Below the pieces are notes generated by a model. That model saw only the letters and a program-made list of their open reading frames with translations, was not told where the DNA came from and made no database searches. Shown piece after piece: positions 37,449-46,438 of a stretch of 64,000 bases of DNA; within the stretch, counting starts at the first letter, position 1, and each line of letters begins with the position of its first letter. A program made the translations under genes and the position numbers. The stretch comes from a virus. The stretch spans positions 17,449-81,448 of IMG/VR virus record IMGVR_UViG_3300033182_000709. One strand, 5' to 3'.

Positions 37449-37679
37449 ATGAGAACTAGTGAAACTACAGATTGGAATGTTTTGTTGGGATGCGATAACA
37501 CTTTGCAAGCATTAGCAGATTTTGCGTTTAATGACGTTTCTGCAAGTGCTACGACTAAAGCACTATCATTTACTGATGCTGCTGGTCAGTTTCGCAATTT
37601 GCTTCGTTCCAACGGGACGCAGTACGCTCGTCGCCTTGCTCGTAAGGCTTTACGTTATCGTGGTTATGATGTTGTTTAG
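37449..37679 (+). CDS. small basic hypothetical protein (76 aa)
   Basis: 76 residues, Ala/Arg-rich C-terminus (ARRLARKALRYRGYD). AGAGGA upstream. Same promoter as SSB. Possibly DNA-binding; no family recognised. Confidence 0.6.
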   Translation: MRTSETTDWNVLLGCDNTLQALADFAFNDVSASATTKALSFTDAAGQFRNLLRSNGTQYARRLARKALRYRGYDVV

Positions 37680-37688
37680 GAGATTTGT

Positions 37689-38084
37689 ATGAGTGATTTG
37701 AATCAAGTTATTATTAGTGGTCGCTTGACTAGGGATGCTTCTTTGAAAACCCTTCCTTCTGGATCTAGTGTGGCAGAACTATCTGTTGCTTCTAATCGTA
37801 TTTGGAATGATAGGAATGGTGAAAAACAAGAAGAGACTGTTTTTGTAGACGTTGATCTATGGGGTAAGCAGTCAAACTATTTTGGTAACAATCTAAAGAA
37901 GGGTGATTACGTCATGGTGACTGGTCGTCTTCGTCGTGAAACATGGGAAACTGATGGGCAAAAGCGTTCAAAGATTTCCTTGCGTGCTGACAAGATTGAT
38001 CTCCCTCCAAAGGTTGTAAATAGTTCTGTTGCTAAAGAACCGGAAGTAAACTTTGATGAGCCAGTAGGTTCTGCTCCATTTTAG
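37689..38084 (+). CDS. ssb: single-stranded DNA-binding protein (131 aa)
   Basis: Bacterial-type SSB: NQVIISGRLTRDASLKTLPSG, FVDVDLWGKQ, LKKGDYVMVTGRL, then RADKI. OB-fold of about 105 residues and a short acidic tail ending EPVGSAPF, where the final PF is the usual partner-binding tip. Binds ssDNA during replication and recombination. AGGAG before the ATG. Confidence 0.93.
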   Translation: MSDLNQVIISGRLTRDASLKTLPSGSSVAELSVASNRIWNDRNGEKQEETVFVDVDLWGKQSNYFGNNLKKGDYVMVTGRLRRETWETDGQKRSKISLRADKIDLPPKVVNSSVAKEPEVNFDEPVGSAPF

Positions 38085-38101
38085 TTGATTTCTCTTTATA
38101 G

Positions 38102-38139
38102 AAACCCATCAGTGACACTGTTTGCTGGTGGGTTTTTTT
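38102..38139 (+). terminator. intrinsic terminator
   Basis: AACCCATCAG pairs with CTGGTGGGTT (one G-U) followed by seven T; ends the SSB unit 11 bases before the next ATG. Confidence 0.85.
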
Positions 38140-38149
38140 AGGTATTATT

Positions 38150-38611
38150 ATGGATAAAGTTATAAATAAGAAAGTTGTCCTAAATACCCTAGATTTGTTT
38201 CAAAATCAATTTGGTTGGACAACTGATGAAGATCAAAAATCTATCTTTCTAGATGAGTTTCTTTTCTTAAAAGATTTTGAAGATAATGAATTTGCAGTAA
38301 GAGCAGAAATAAAAGACGAACTTTGGAAAAAAGGTGGTAGAATTAGATATAGCACCATCATTACTTCTGCTCACGATGACTATATTAATTATGATATAAA
38401 TACAGAGGTAGATTACTTTGTTTTCTTGAATAAGAAATGTGACCAAGCATTCATTTGTAAGAGAGAAGATTTAGTACAGAAAGACAACCTTATCTTCCGT
38501 AATCAGGAACATGAAGGTAAGACACATTATAATAAACCTTGTTATGAAATACACATGAGTATGTGTGAACTTTATGAAAAAAGAGAGGATGGATGGTATG
38601 AAAAAGATTAA
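38150..38611 (+). CDS. hypothetical protein, possible PD-(D/E)XK-like (153 aa)
   Basis: 153 residues. IKDELWKKGG and VDYFVFLNKKCDQAFICKRED have the feel of the core of a restriction-like nuclease fold (E...D-x-F...), but no full PD-(D/E)XK triad can be assigned. ATG is 11 bases after the SSB terminator, with only TTAGG as ribosome site. Confidence 0.5.
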   Translation: MDKVINKKVVLNTLDLFQNQFGWTTDEDQKSIFLDEFLFLKDFEDNEFAVRAEIKDELWKKGGRIRYSTIITSAHDDYINYDINTEVDYFVFLNKKCDQAFICKREDLVQKDNLIFRNQEHEGKTHYNKPCYEIHMSMCELYEKREDGWYEKD

Positions 38612-39668
38612 TGTTATGGCAGCAGTGAATCCTTTAGGTTACGGTGTTGCCGGATTGAATATCTTAAAGGAACTAGATAAAGTTGCTGATGTAGCATTGT
38701 TTCCTATTGGTCAACCTCAACCAACAACACAAGAGGATGCTGATTTTGTTCAAGGTCTCATGAATAAACAAAATGACTTTGACGCTTCTGCTCCTTGTTT
38801 GAAAATTTGGCATGAGCATAGTCTCGCAGAAAGAATTGGTAGAGGTAAATATTATGGATTTCCAATATTTGAATTGAATAAATTTGATAAACGTAGATTG
38901 AAAAATCTAGACTGTTGTGATGAAGTCATTACATGTACCGATTGGGCCAGAGATATTGTCTTAGAGCAAACTGGAAGACCTGAAAATGAAGTTCACACTA
39001 TTCCACTGGGAGTCGATAGATCAGTCTTTAATGAAGATAAAAGTAATGTTTCTGGGACTCAGTTTGTAATATTTAATTGCGGTAAGTGGGAAGTGCGTAA
39101 AGGTCATGATGTGCTTTTTAGGGCATTTAAAATGGCATTCCCAGATGAAGTTAGGGATGTTAAACTTTTCATGATGTGTGAAAATCCTTTCCCTCAAGCG
39201 AAGCAGCAATCAGAACAGTTCCAAAATATGTATGCTTCTGATATTAGAGTGAAACTTATTCCAAGGGTGAATACTTCTGAAGAGGTTGCACAAATTATGG
39301 GGCAGGTTGATTGTGGAGTTTTCCCTGCAAGAGGTGAAGGTTGGAATCTAGAACTACTAGAAATGATGAGTATGGGTAAGCCAGTCATCGCTACTAACTA
39401 TTCTGGTCACACACAATTCTGTGATACATTGAATTGTGCTCTTGTTGACATTGAAAAAACAGAACCGGCATTTGATGGTGTTTGGTTTGACGGTAAGGTT
39501 GGAGAGTGGGCAAGTCTTGGTCAAGATCAAGTTAAGCAACTTGCTGATCATATGAGAACTGCTTATGAAAGTTGGAAAAAAGAACCAGTAACTAATCCTG
39601 CTGGTATTGAAACTGCAAAGAAATTTACTTGGGCACATACAGCAGAAAAACTATTAGGTGTACTATGA
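38598..39668 (+). CDS. GT4-family glycosyltransferase (356 aa)
   Basis: GT-B enzyme: FNCGKWEVRKGHDVLFRAF, then ARGEGWNLELLEMMSMGKPVI is the E-x7-E donor-site motif of GT4. Start ATG 38598 (MKKINVMAAV) after GAGGATGG; it overlaps the previous gene by 14 bases. Separate from the main sugar cluster, so perhaps decorating DNA bases or virion proteins. Confidence 0.85.
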   Translation: MKKINVMAAVNPLGYGVAGLNILKELDKVADVALFPIGQPQPTTQEDADFVQGLMNKQNDFDASAPCLKIWHEHSLAERIGRGKYYGFPIFELNKFDKRRLKNLDCCDEVITCTDWARDIVLEQTGRPENEVHTIPLGVDRSVFNEDKSNVSGTQFVIFNCGKWEVRKGHDVLFRAFKMAFPDEVRDVKLFMMCENPFPQAKQQSEQFQNMYASDIRVKLIPRVNTSEEVAQIMGQVDCGVFPARGEGWNLELLEMMSMGKPVIATNYSGHTQFCDTLNCALVDIEKTEPAFDGVWFDGKVGEWASLGQDQVKQLADHMRTAYESWKKEPVTNPAGIETAKKFTWAHTAEKLLGVL

Positions 39669-40210
39669 CAGATGATATGTGGGATTTTGAGTATACAAAT
39701 CCTATAAAGACTCGTAAATATTATTGGGATAATGTCTATCTTTTAGATGCAGTTTATTGGTCTAGAAAAAGTCATGACCCAGAAACTCAATGTGGATGTG
39801 TTATCGTAAATCCTATGGATAACACTCCCGTTTCTCACGGTTACAATGGATTCATTAGGGGTATTAATAACTCTAAACTACCAAATAAAAGACCTGATAA
39901 GTATCCATTTATGATACATGCTGAAGCGAATGCAATTTATAATGCAGTTCGTCAAGGTAAATCTACACAAGGCATGAGGGTTTATGTTACAGGTAAACCC
40001 TGTGCCTCTTGTTATCAGATGATGCATCAGTGTGGTATTGATGAAATAGTTTATACTAATGTTTCTAAACCAAAAATGATTGACAATTGTGAATCTTTTG
40101 ATAGAATAAGAGATGTTCTTGGCCTTGGTGGTCCTGAACTTATTTTTATTGACAAGTCCACATTGGACTACTCTTTTTTCAATGAATGTATAAGGGAGAT
40201 TAATAAATGA
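39665..40210 (+). CDS. dCMP deaminase-like (181 aa)
   Basis: Cytidine-deaminase zinc motif: HAEANAIYNAV and later PCASCYQMM, with the catalytic Glu in HAE. Length and N-terminal YWSRKSHDPETQCG fit phage dCMP deaminases, which make dUMP for ThyX. Start at 39665 (ATGA overlap). Confidence 0.9.
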   Translation: MTDDMWDFEYTNPIKTRKYYWDNVYLLDAVYWSRKSHDPETQCGCVIVNPMDNTPVSHGYNGFIRGINNSKLPNKRPDKYPFMIHAEANAIYNAVRQGKSTQGMRVYVTGKPCASCYQMMHQCGIDEIVYTNVSKPKMIDNCESFDRIRDVLGLGGPELIFIDKSTLDYSFFNECIREINK

Positions 40211-40623
40211 GTGGATTGGACGATCATAACGCAAGAATGAACATGTTGAATAACGATACTGTATTGCAAGCCTTTGTTGAGGATGATATTATTTATATAA
40301 ACGAAGAAGATAAACCAGAACCCACATTGTCTTTATTTATTGATAATGTTGTTCAGTGGCATCATGATAGAAATCTTATTGATGGGAGTACTGATAAAGA
40401 CCAGACTCTAAAACTACTACAGGAACTTGGTGAGTTATCTGATAGTGTTTGCAAAGGTAAAGATATCAAAGATGATATTGGTGATATGTTGGTTGTAATG
40501 CTCAACATCACTACTCGTAATGGAGTTACTCTATCTGAATGTTTAGCAAGAGCATGGGATGATATCAAAGACCGTAAAGGCAAAATGGTTGATGGCATTT
40601 TTGTGAAAGAAGCAGATCTATGA
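40207..40623 (+). CDS. MazG-like NTP pyrophosphohydrolase (138 aa)
   Basis: LLQELGELSDSVCKGK followed by DDIGDMLVVMLNI is the E-x2-E ... E/D-x2-D metal-binding arrangement of MazG-type enzymes. They hydrolyse nucleoside triphosphates or, as suggested for phages, ppGpp-like alarmones. Between dCMP deaminase and GMP reductase. Confidence 0.85.
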   Translation: MSGLDDHNARMNMLNNDTVLQAFVEDDIIYINEEDKPEPTLSLFIDNVVQWHHDRNLIDGSTDKDQTLKLLQELGELSDSVCKGKDIKDDIGDMLVVMLNITTRNGVTLSECLARAWDDIKDRKGKMVDGIFVKEADL

Positions 40624-40808
40624 TTTTTAGACTTGGGGAAAAGTATCGGATATACCCTCCCGGTTCTTTATGGACTTATGAGGGCATAGATACTGGAGAG
40701 CATGTTTTTACTATGGCAGAGGGAAAAATATCTTGGAAGATCCCTCCTCATTTACTTAAACATTACAAGATTGTAGAAGATGAAAATACAAAACGAGACG
40801 AAACTTGA
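40620..40808 (+). CDS. small hypothetical protein (62 aa)
   Basis: 62 residues starting MIFRLGEKYR; small beta-rich fold. Overlaps the GMP reductase start by 29 bases. Function unknown. Confidence 0.6.
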   Translation: MIFRLGEKYRIYPPGSLWTYEGIDTGEHVFTMAEGKISWKIPPHLLKHYKIVEDENTKRDET

Positions 40809-41847
40809 CTTTGATGATGTTTTACTTGTGCCTCAAAGATCAAGAACGGCGAGTAGGAAACAAGTAGATATTCAAAAGAAGTATCTATTCTATCATTCTC
40901 ATCGTGAATGGAATGGTGTTCCTATCATGGCGGCGAATATGGATACTACTGGAACTTTCGCTATGGCAGAAGCAATGGCGAGAATGGGACATATCTGTTG
41001 TCTACATAAACATTATGATGTTAGAGATCTTGTTGGATTTTATGATCAACATAATATCGCTGCTCTTCAATACATTTGGTATTCTATGGGTATGAAGCCT
41101 ACTGAGTTTATTAAACTAAAACAATTTCATACTGATAGTGGTCTACAACCGAACATTTGTATTGATGTGGCGAATGGTTATAGTGAAGGATTTGTAGACT
41201 TCTGTAGAATGGTCAGGAAAGACTTTAGAAAGTCTATTATTATGGCAGGTAATGTTGCTACTCCAGAAATGGTTCAGGAACTTATTCTTCATGGTGGAGT
41301 TGACATTGTAAAAGTTGGTATCGGTCCCGGTTCTGCTTGCACTACAAGATTGAAAACTGGAGTTGGCTATCCTCAACTTTCTGCTATTGATGAATGTGTT
41401 CATGCAGCACACGGTTTAAAATCAGAAGATAAGCGTCACGGTCTTGTATGTGGAGATGGTGGTTGTAGACTACCTGCTGATGTAGTCAAGGGATTCGCTG
41501 CGGGTGCTGACTTTATGATGCTTGGTGGTATGCTTGCTGGTACAGATGAGTGTGATGGCGAGTGGGAATACAGCCAAGAAACAAAAGAAAAGAAAAACCT
41601 TGTCTTCTATGGTATGTCTTCTAAGAAAGCACAAGAGAAACATGGAACTGGATTAAAAGACTACAGAAGTAGCGAAGGAAGAGTTATGAAAGTCCCTTAT
41701 AAAGGTCCAGTTGCTGATGTTCTTAGAGATATTGATGGTGGTATTAGAAGTGGTTGCACTTATACTGGTGCTACAACACTAAAAGATTTACCTAAAACTG
41801 CTATGTTTGTAAGAGTGAATAGAACTCATCATGATAGGAGCGTGTAA
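40780..41847 (+). CDS. guaC: GMP reductase (355 aa)
   Basis: IMPDH/GMPR family barrel. LDFDDVLLVPQRS at the start; VDIVKVGIGPGSACTTRLKTG with the catalytic Cys, then GVGYPQLSAIDEC and AAHGL, are specific to GMP reductase rather than IMP dehydrogenase. There is no CBS insert. It would convert GMP to IMP with NADPH. Rare in phages; it could steer host purines towards adenine nucleotides. Confidence 0.88.
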   Translation: MKIQNETKLDFDDVLLVPQRSRTASRKQVDIQKKYLFYHSHREWNGVPIMAANMDTTGTFAMAEAMARMGHICCLHKHYDVRDLVGFYDQHNIAALQYIWYSMGMKPTEFIKLKQFHTDSGLQPNICIDVANGYSEGFVDFCRMVRKDFRKSIIMAGNVATPEMVQELILHGGVDIVKVGIGPGSACTTRLKTGVGYPQLSAIDECVHAAHGLKSEDKRHGLVCGDGGCRLPADVVKGFAAGADFMMLGGMLAGTDECDGEWEYSQETKEKKNLVFYGMSSKKAQEKHGTGLKDYRSSEGRVMKVPYKGPVADVLRDIDGGIRSGCTYTGATTLKDLPKTAMFVRVNRTHHDRSV

Positions 41848-41849
41848 GG

Positions 41850-42317
41850 ATGCATTTAGACTACATCAATTGTAAGTTTCTCCATAGATATAATAATGCT
41901 CGTAAATTAGTAGATGCAGAACTTGGAGAAGGTTATTTTAGTGAGCATTTAGAAGTTATTGACCATGCATGGATGTCTTTTGCTGGAAAATTAGTTGCTT
42001 GGGCATCTGTTGTAATTGAAGGTTATGTAGGTATACTTAAGTGTGTTGTAGTTCATCCAGACTATAGAGGCAAAGGTATTGCAAAAGAATTAACTGACAT
42101 TAGATTAAAATATCTAAAAGATCAAGGTTGTAAATATGTTAGATCATATGCTTGGGTAAGACCAGATGGTAGTTGTCCAAGTTGTAGTATTTTAGAAAAG
42201 AATGGTTTTGAAGTGATAGAAGAACTAAACGGATACTATGATAGTTATAAACATAGTTGTCCTTATTGTGATAAAGATTGTCAATGTATTGCTAGAGTTT
42301 ACCAGAAGGAGTTATAA
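41850..42317 (+). CDS. GNAT acetyltransferase with C-terminal Cys cluster (155 aa)
   Basis: VVVHPDYRGKGIAKELTDIR is the acetyl-CoA binding motif A of GNAT enzymes. Extra CPYCDKDCQC at the C-terminus looks like a small metal site, unusual for the family. Substrate unknown; sits among nucleotide genes, so modification of a base or protein is possible. Confidence 0.8.
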   Translation: MHLDYINCKFLHRYNNARKLVDAELGEGYFSEHLEVIDHAWMSFAGKLVAWASVVIEGYVGILKCVVVHPDYRGKGIAKELTDIRLKYLKDQGCKYVRSYAWVRPDGSCPSCSILEKNGFEVIEELNGYYDSYKHSCPYCDKDCQCIARVYQKEL

Positions 42318-42685
42318 TGAAATTAGAAATGCCTGCCAACAGAAAAACTTATTTATTAGACATTGATGGAACACTTATTCATCATAAGAATAATTTAGCG
42401 GATATGATTAGAGGTAATATGGAAGTACTTGATGGAACGGTAGAAAAACTCCTAGAGTGGAGAATGGGCGGTCATTATATTATTTTGACAACTGCTAGAC
42501 CTGAAGGTGTAAGGGCATCTACGGAAAGGCAATTGCATGAGGCGGGAATTTTTTATGACCAACTAGTAATGGGATTGCCAACTGGTCCTAGAGTACTTGT
42601 TAATGATGCTAAACCAGATGGTATGAAGACCGCACATGCTGTGAATTTAGTAAGAGATACTGGCATTTACGAAATAAAGGAATAA
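42317..42685 (+). CDS. HAD-family phosphatase (122 aa)
   Basis: LLDIDGTLIHH is HAD motif I with the nucleophile Asp; ILTTARPEG gives the motif II Thr and VLVNDAKPDG the acidic end. Small uncapped HAD. Might dephosphorylate a sugar (heptose bisphosphate step, missing in the cluster) or a nucleotide. Confidence 0.75.
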   Translation: MKLEMPANRKTYLLDIDGTLIHHKNNLADMIRGNMEVLDGTVEKLLEWRMGGHYIILTTARPEGVRASTERQLHEAGIFYDQLVMGLPTGPRVLVNDAKPDGMKTAHAVNLVRDTGIYEIKE

Positions 42686-42686
42686 G

Positions 42687-43319
42687 ATGAAAAATAGTGT
42701 AGAACTATTAGGTTATTATGGTAGTGATGAAGTTATTGCTTGCTCTGCTTGGACATCTACATCAAGGGATTTGACAGATGAGAAAAGACAAAGAGTTGGA
42801 AAACTTATTGATATGCTTTGGTCAAACGGGCACGAAACACCATTTGAAAAAGGCGTTGTGCATTTCTTGGTTGATACAGATATTGCTAGTCATATACATC
42901 TGCTCAAACATCGTGTTTCATCACTAAATGCAGAGTCTGCTCGTTATAAAGAACTAAAAGAAGATAAGTATTATATTCCAGAAGATTGGTCTGATGAATG
43001 GGCAAGGAAACTTTCTCTTTATACTCAAGAAGGTAATCAACTGTATCATGAGTGTATTGCAGACCTTGAACCAGTCTTGGGGCGTAAAAGAGCAAAAGAG
43101 TCAGCACGATTCTTCAAAACCTATAACAGTCAAATCCAAGCAGATATTATGTTTAATATGCGTAGTTTTGCAAACTTTATCAAACTTCGTAACTCTGAAC
43201 ATGCACAAGTAGAGATTAGAGAGATTGCACAGCAGATGTGGGATCTGGTTGCTACTATTGATGGTGAGCCTTTCAAGCACACATTAGATACTATTTGGAA
43301 ACGAATAAGTGGTGTATAA
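42687..43319 (+). CDS. thyX: flavin-dependent thymidylate synthase ThyX (210 aa)
   Basis: ThyX motif present as KHRVSSLNAESARY (residues 73-86) in place of the usual R-H-R-x7-S, with the key Ser and the final RY kept, and the NEQS position changed to NAES. FAD- and folate-dependent conversion of dUMP to dTMP. Close after the deaminase, GMP reductase and HAD genes. Confidence 0.9.
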   Translation: MKNSVELLGYYGSDEVIACSAWTSTSRDLTDEKRQRVGKLIDMLWSNGHETPFEKGVVHFLVDTDIASHIHLLKHRVSSLNAESARYKELKEDKYYIPEDWSDEWARKLSLYTQEGNQLYHECIADLEPVLGRKRAKESARFFKTYNSQIQADIMFNMRSFANFIKLRNSEHAQVEIREIAQQMWDLVATIDGEPFKHTLDTIWKRISGV

Positions 43320-43342
43320 TATATAGTATTTCTACTATACTT
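43315..43342 (+). promoter_or_regulatory. extended -10 with overlapping hairpin
   Basis: GTGTATAATA (-10 at 43315-43320), then TATAGTA-TTTC-TACTATA (43322-43339) and CTTATT. Lies at the boundary between ThyX and the next gene. Confidence 0.5.
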
Positions 43343-43358
43343 ATTAGGAGTTCTACCA

Positions 43359-44678
43359 ATGAAACAAGAAGATTTATTTAATAGCTTATCAGAACATTTT
43401 GAGTCCAAGGCAGCAGATTTAGGTGATACTGAAGAATTGACAGAGGCAAACTTTGTTATTCCTGAAGAATCAGATTATGTTGATTTTGGAGAGGAAACAG
43501 AAGAAGTTGATGTTGCTGGTCTATGGGAAAATATTCGTAAAAAGAAAGAAAGAGAAGGTAAAAACTATCGTCCTGCAAAACCGGGAGATAAGGATAGACC
43601 ATCTCAAGAAGCTCTAAAAAGAGCACAAGGAGCATTTAAATATAAAGACCCTGTAACCGGAGAGTTGTTTTATTTTGAGAGAAGAGGTAACTATAAGAAA
43701 AATGGTAGAATGTTATCCTTTGTCTCTAAAGCAGATTTAAGTGAACCTGATTCAGTTTGTAAAGACCCTGAACCTAAAAAGAAAGATACCTCTTTTGTAG
43801 GCAAACATCAAGTAACTGCTCCTCCAACTATGACTTGGCAAGGTGCTACAGCAGAAGAACTTTCTAAAGATGTATTTGATAATCCCGGTGAAGCTATGGA
43901 AAGAGCAAAAGAGCTTGGATTAGATGATATTCATTCTCATAAAAGTGAAGATGGTAAAAATGTATTTATGCCCGGAAAAGATCATGGAGAGTACATGAAA
44001 GCAATTAAGGGTAAGGCAGACTATGCAGAAGCAGATAAACCGGGACCAAAAGATCCTAGAAGAACCCCTGCTCCTAAGAAAGATCAAAAGAAAGGATCTA
44101 AAAAGAACAAGCCTGATAGTGCTAAGGATAAGTCAGGTAAGATTACTTTTAGCAAAGAAACTACTGCAAAGTTGTCAAAGAAAGTAGCAGAGCATAATGC
44201 AAAAGGTAAAGGCTCAAAAGCAACTTTAGGTATGCTTAAGGCTGTCTATCGTCGTGGTGCAGGAGCGTACTCATCAAGTCATGCCCCTAAAATGTCTAGA
44301 GATGGATGGGCTATGGCTAGAGTAAATGCATTCCTTACTCTATTGAGAACTGGTAAGCCATCTAATTCTGCCTATACTACAGATAATGATCTTTTGCCGA
44401 AGGGTCATCCAAGAGCTAAAGCATCTACATTTGCTGCTGAATATAAAGGTAGAAAAGTTACTCTTAATAAGCCTTTTAGAACCCCTAAAGGTCCAAAAAA
44501 GTTCGCTGTTTATACCAAGAATCAAAGTGGTAATGTAGTTATTGTTCGTTTTGGTGATCCTAATATGAAAATCAAAAAGAATATTCCTGAACGTAGAAAA
44601 AGTTTTAGAGCAAGACATAATTGTGATAACCCCGGTCCAAAGTGGAAGGCACGATACTGGTCTTGTAGAGCTTGGTAA
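43359..44678 (+). CDS. phage protein with conserved basic C-terminal domains (439 aa)
   Basis: Acidic N-terminal 60 residues, Lys/Pro-rich linkers, then a helical segment TLGMLKAVYRRGAGAYSSSH and a final domain KKFAVYTKNQSGNVVIVRFG ... RRKSFRARHNCDNPG ... YWSCRAW. These two C-terminal modules recur in phage proteins near head-assembly or protease genes; exact role unknown. The Cys pairs in the last domain may bind metal. TAGGAG upstream. Confidence 0.65.
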   Translation: MKQEDLFNSLSEHFESKAADLGDTEELTEANFVIPEESDYVDFGEETEEVDVAGLWENIRKKKEREGKNYRPAKPGDKDRPSQEALKRAQGAFKYKDPVTGELFYFERRGNYKKNGRMLSFVSKADLSEPDSVCKDPEPKKKDTSFVGKHQVTAPPTMTWQGATAEELSKDVFDNPGEAMERAKELGLDDIHSHKSEDGKNVFMPGKDHGEYMKAIKGKADYAEADKPGPKDPRRTPAPKKDQKKGSKKNKPDSAKDKSGKITFSKETTAKLSKKVAEHNAKGKGSKATLGMLKAVYRRGAGAYSSSHAPKMSRDGWAMARVNAFLTLLRTGKPSNSAYTTDNDLLPKGHPRAKASTFAAEYKGRKVTLNKPFRTPKGPKKFAVYTKNQSGNVVIVRFGDPNMKIKKNIPERRKSFRARHNCDNPGPKWKARYWSCRAW

Positions 44679-44692
44679 ATTGGAGGTTTATA

Positions 44693-45925
44693 ATGGATAG
44701 AAGAAATTTTCTATTGACTACTGGTGCCATGGGAGGCATGTTAACTCAAGGGAATGTTTCATTCGCACAAGATACGAATGAGAAGGATAAAAATGCAGTT
44801 ATTTATGTTTTTCTTGGTGGTGGTGCTACCCATATTGAAACTTTTAACCCAATTCCCCTTGCTCCATCTAACTACAGGTCTGTCACTGGCACTGCTCGCA
44901 CTAATGTTGCTGGTATGGAACTTGGCGGTTTATTTAAGGAACTTGCGAAAAAGGGAGATAAAATTGCTCTCGCGAGGGCTTTCCATCATAGGGATGCTAA
45001 TCATGCTAGTGCTACTCATTGGGTGATGACTGGAGAACCTAATTTTGGTGCAGGAACTACTCAAAAGTGGCCTAGTTATGGCAGCGTAACTGCTGGTGCT
45101 CATGGAACCAATGCTCCTAATGGCTTGCCAACTTATATTAAAGTAAATAGCATTCAACATGACGATGCTGCTTGGATGGGTGGTAGATATACTGGATATG
45201 ATGCTACTAGAGAAGGTAGAAAAGACCTGCAACTTGGAGTACCTGATAAAAGGTTTGCTGCTCGTATTGCCATGTTAAATAAGGTTGAATCAAACTTCCA
45301 AAACAAAAGTATGCTTGCTAAATCATGGAAAGAGTTGAGAGGTCAGGCAGTAGAGGTTATCTTGGGTGAGGCATCAAAAGCCTTCAAAGTAGAACAAGAT
45401 ACTGAATACGAAGATTATAAAGAGACAAGTTTTGGTAAAGACTTACTAACTGCTGTAAGATTGATAGAAACCGGATCAAAGTTTATTACTATCAATTATG
45501 GCGGTTGGGATATGCACAATAACATTTCTGCTGGTTTAAATAATAGACAAGTAGAACTAGATACTTATCTTGCTAAACTTATTGATACATTAGAGAAAAG
45601 AGGACTATATGAAAGAGTTATGCTGGTTGTAACATCAGAGTTTGGTAGAACTCCTAAAGTTAATGCTAATGGTGGTCGTGACCACTGGGCAAGACTTGCT
45701 CCACTCATGATTAGTTGTGGTAGTTATGATATGGGTAGAATTATTGGAAGTTCTGATAAGAACGCAGAGGCACCAGATGATGGGTCATGTGAACCAGAGG
45801 ATTTGAAGTGGACTATCTTTGACCATCTTGGCATTGACAAAAAAATGTCATGGTCATCAATTGAAGGTCGCCCAATGTATATAGTAAAAGAAGAAGCAAA
45901 GAATATATTGACAGATATAGTATAA
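44693..45925 (+). CDS. DUF1501 family protein with Tat-like signal (410 aa)
   Basis: DUF1501 (alkaline-phosphatase/sulfatase-like fold). The N-terminus MDRRNFLLTTGAMGG has the twin-Arg and hydrophobic stretch of a Tat signal. GGGATHIETFNPIP, ARAFHHRDANHASATHW, NYGGWDMH and TSEFGRTP are family motifs with His/Asp ligands. Such proteins are abundant in Planctomycetes and some other bacteria, and unusual in a phage. Start ATG 44693 after GGAGG. Confidence 0.88.
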   Translation: MDRRNFLLTTGAMGGMLTQGNVSFAQDTNEKDKNAVIYVFLGGGATHIETFNPIPLAPSNYRSVTGTARTNVAGMELGGLFKELAKKGDKIALARAFHHRDANHASATHWVMTGEPNFGAGTTQKWPSYGSVTAGAHGTNAPNGLPTYIKVNSIQHDDAAWMGGRYTGYDATREGRKDLQLGVPDKRFAARIAMLNKVESNFQNKSMLAKSWKELRGQAVEVILGEASKAFKVEQDTEYEDYKETSFGKDLLTAVRLIETGSKFITINYGGWDMHNNISAGLNNRQVELDTYLAKLIDTLEKRGLYERVMLVVTSEFGRTPKVNANGGRDHWARLAPLMISCGSYDMGRIIGSSDKNAEAPDDGSCEPEDLKWTIFDHLGIDKKMSWSSIEGRPMYIVKEEAKNILTDIV

Positions 45926-45935
45926 ATACTATAAT
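45908..45935 (+). promoter_or_regulatory. promoter
   Basis: TTGACA (45908-45913), 16 bp spacer, TATAAT (45930-45935), overlapping the end of the DUF1501 gene. Confidence 0.75.
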
Positions 45936-45965
45936 GTCAGAAAAACTTCAATAGGAACTACTTTA

Positions 45966-45996
45966 GGGGGTATAATTGTATATCCCCTTTTTTATT
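45966..45996 (+). promoter_or_regulatory. second -10 inside a terminator
   Basis: GGGGGTATAATTG (-10 at 45971-45976) with GGGG-x-TATA pairing TATA-x-CCCC (45966-45988) and six T. Transcripts from the promoter at 45908 would meet this terminator; those starting after the second -10 would not form it. Confidence 0.65.
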
Positions 45997-46006
45997 AGGA
46001 GTATAT

Positions 46007-46438
46007 ATGTTTAACTTTTTAAGAAAAAAAGAACAACCTAAAGAAGTAAAAGAAGAACAAATAAAATTTAGAGCAGAAGAAGCATTGATGGATAATCCCT
46101 CTTTTTCTCTGCTATTACAACTTAACCAAGAAACTGGAGAATATATTTTTGCAGTAGATGCAAATGATAAAAGTGTAGAGAGTGCAGAAATGACAGCAAC
46201 TCTAATATGTAACCTAGTTCATGGTGAATTAAATCCAGTACTAATTGATGCAATTAAAAATTATGCAGAAAGTGAAGATGAACAAGTATTTACAGAGGCA
46301 ACACTTAGTTTTTGGAAAGAATACGAAATACAAATATTAGATGCACTACAAGAACAAGTAAAAGAATTAGAAAAAGAAAAAAAACGTAAAATAGACCCCA
46401 CCAAAATATTTAATATAAGAGGTGAGAAAAATGAGTGA
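46007..46438 (+). CDS. hypothetical protein (143 aa)
   Basis: 143 residues. MFNFLRKKEQ start, acidic, largely helical with a Lys/Glu C-terminal helix. AGGAG upstream. Function unknown; in the segment that also carries the ClpP-like gene. Confidence 0.65.
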   Translation: MFNFLRKKEQPKEVKEEQIKFRAEEALMDNPSFSLLLQLNQETGEYIFAVDANDKSVESAEMTATLICNLVHGELNPVLIDAIKNYAESEDEQVFTEATLSFWKEYEIQILDALQEQVKELEKEKKRKIDPTKIFNIRGEKNE

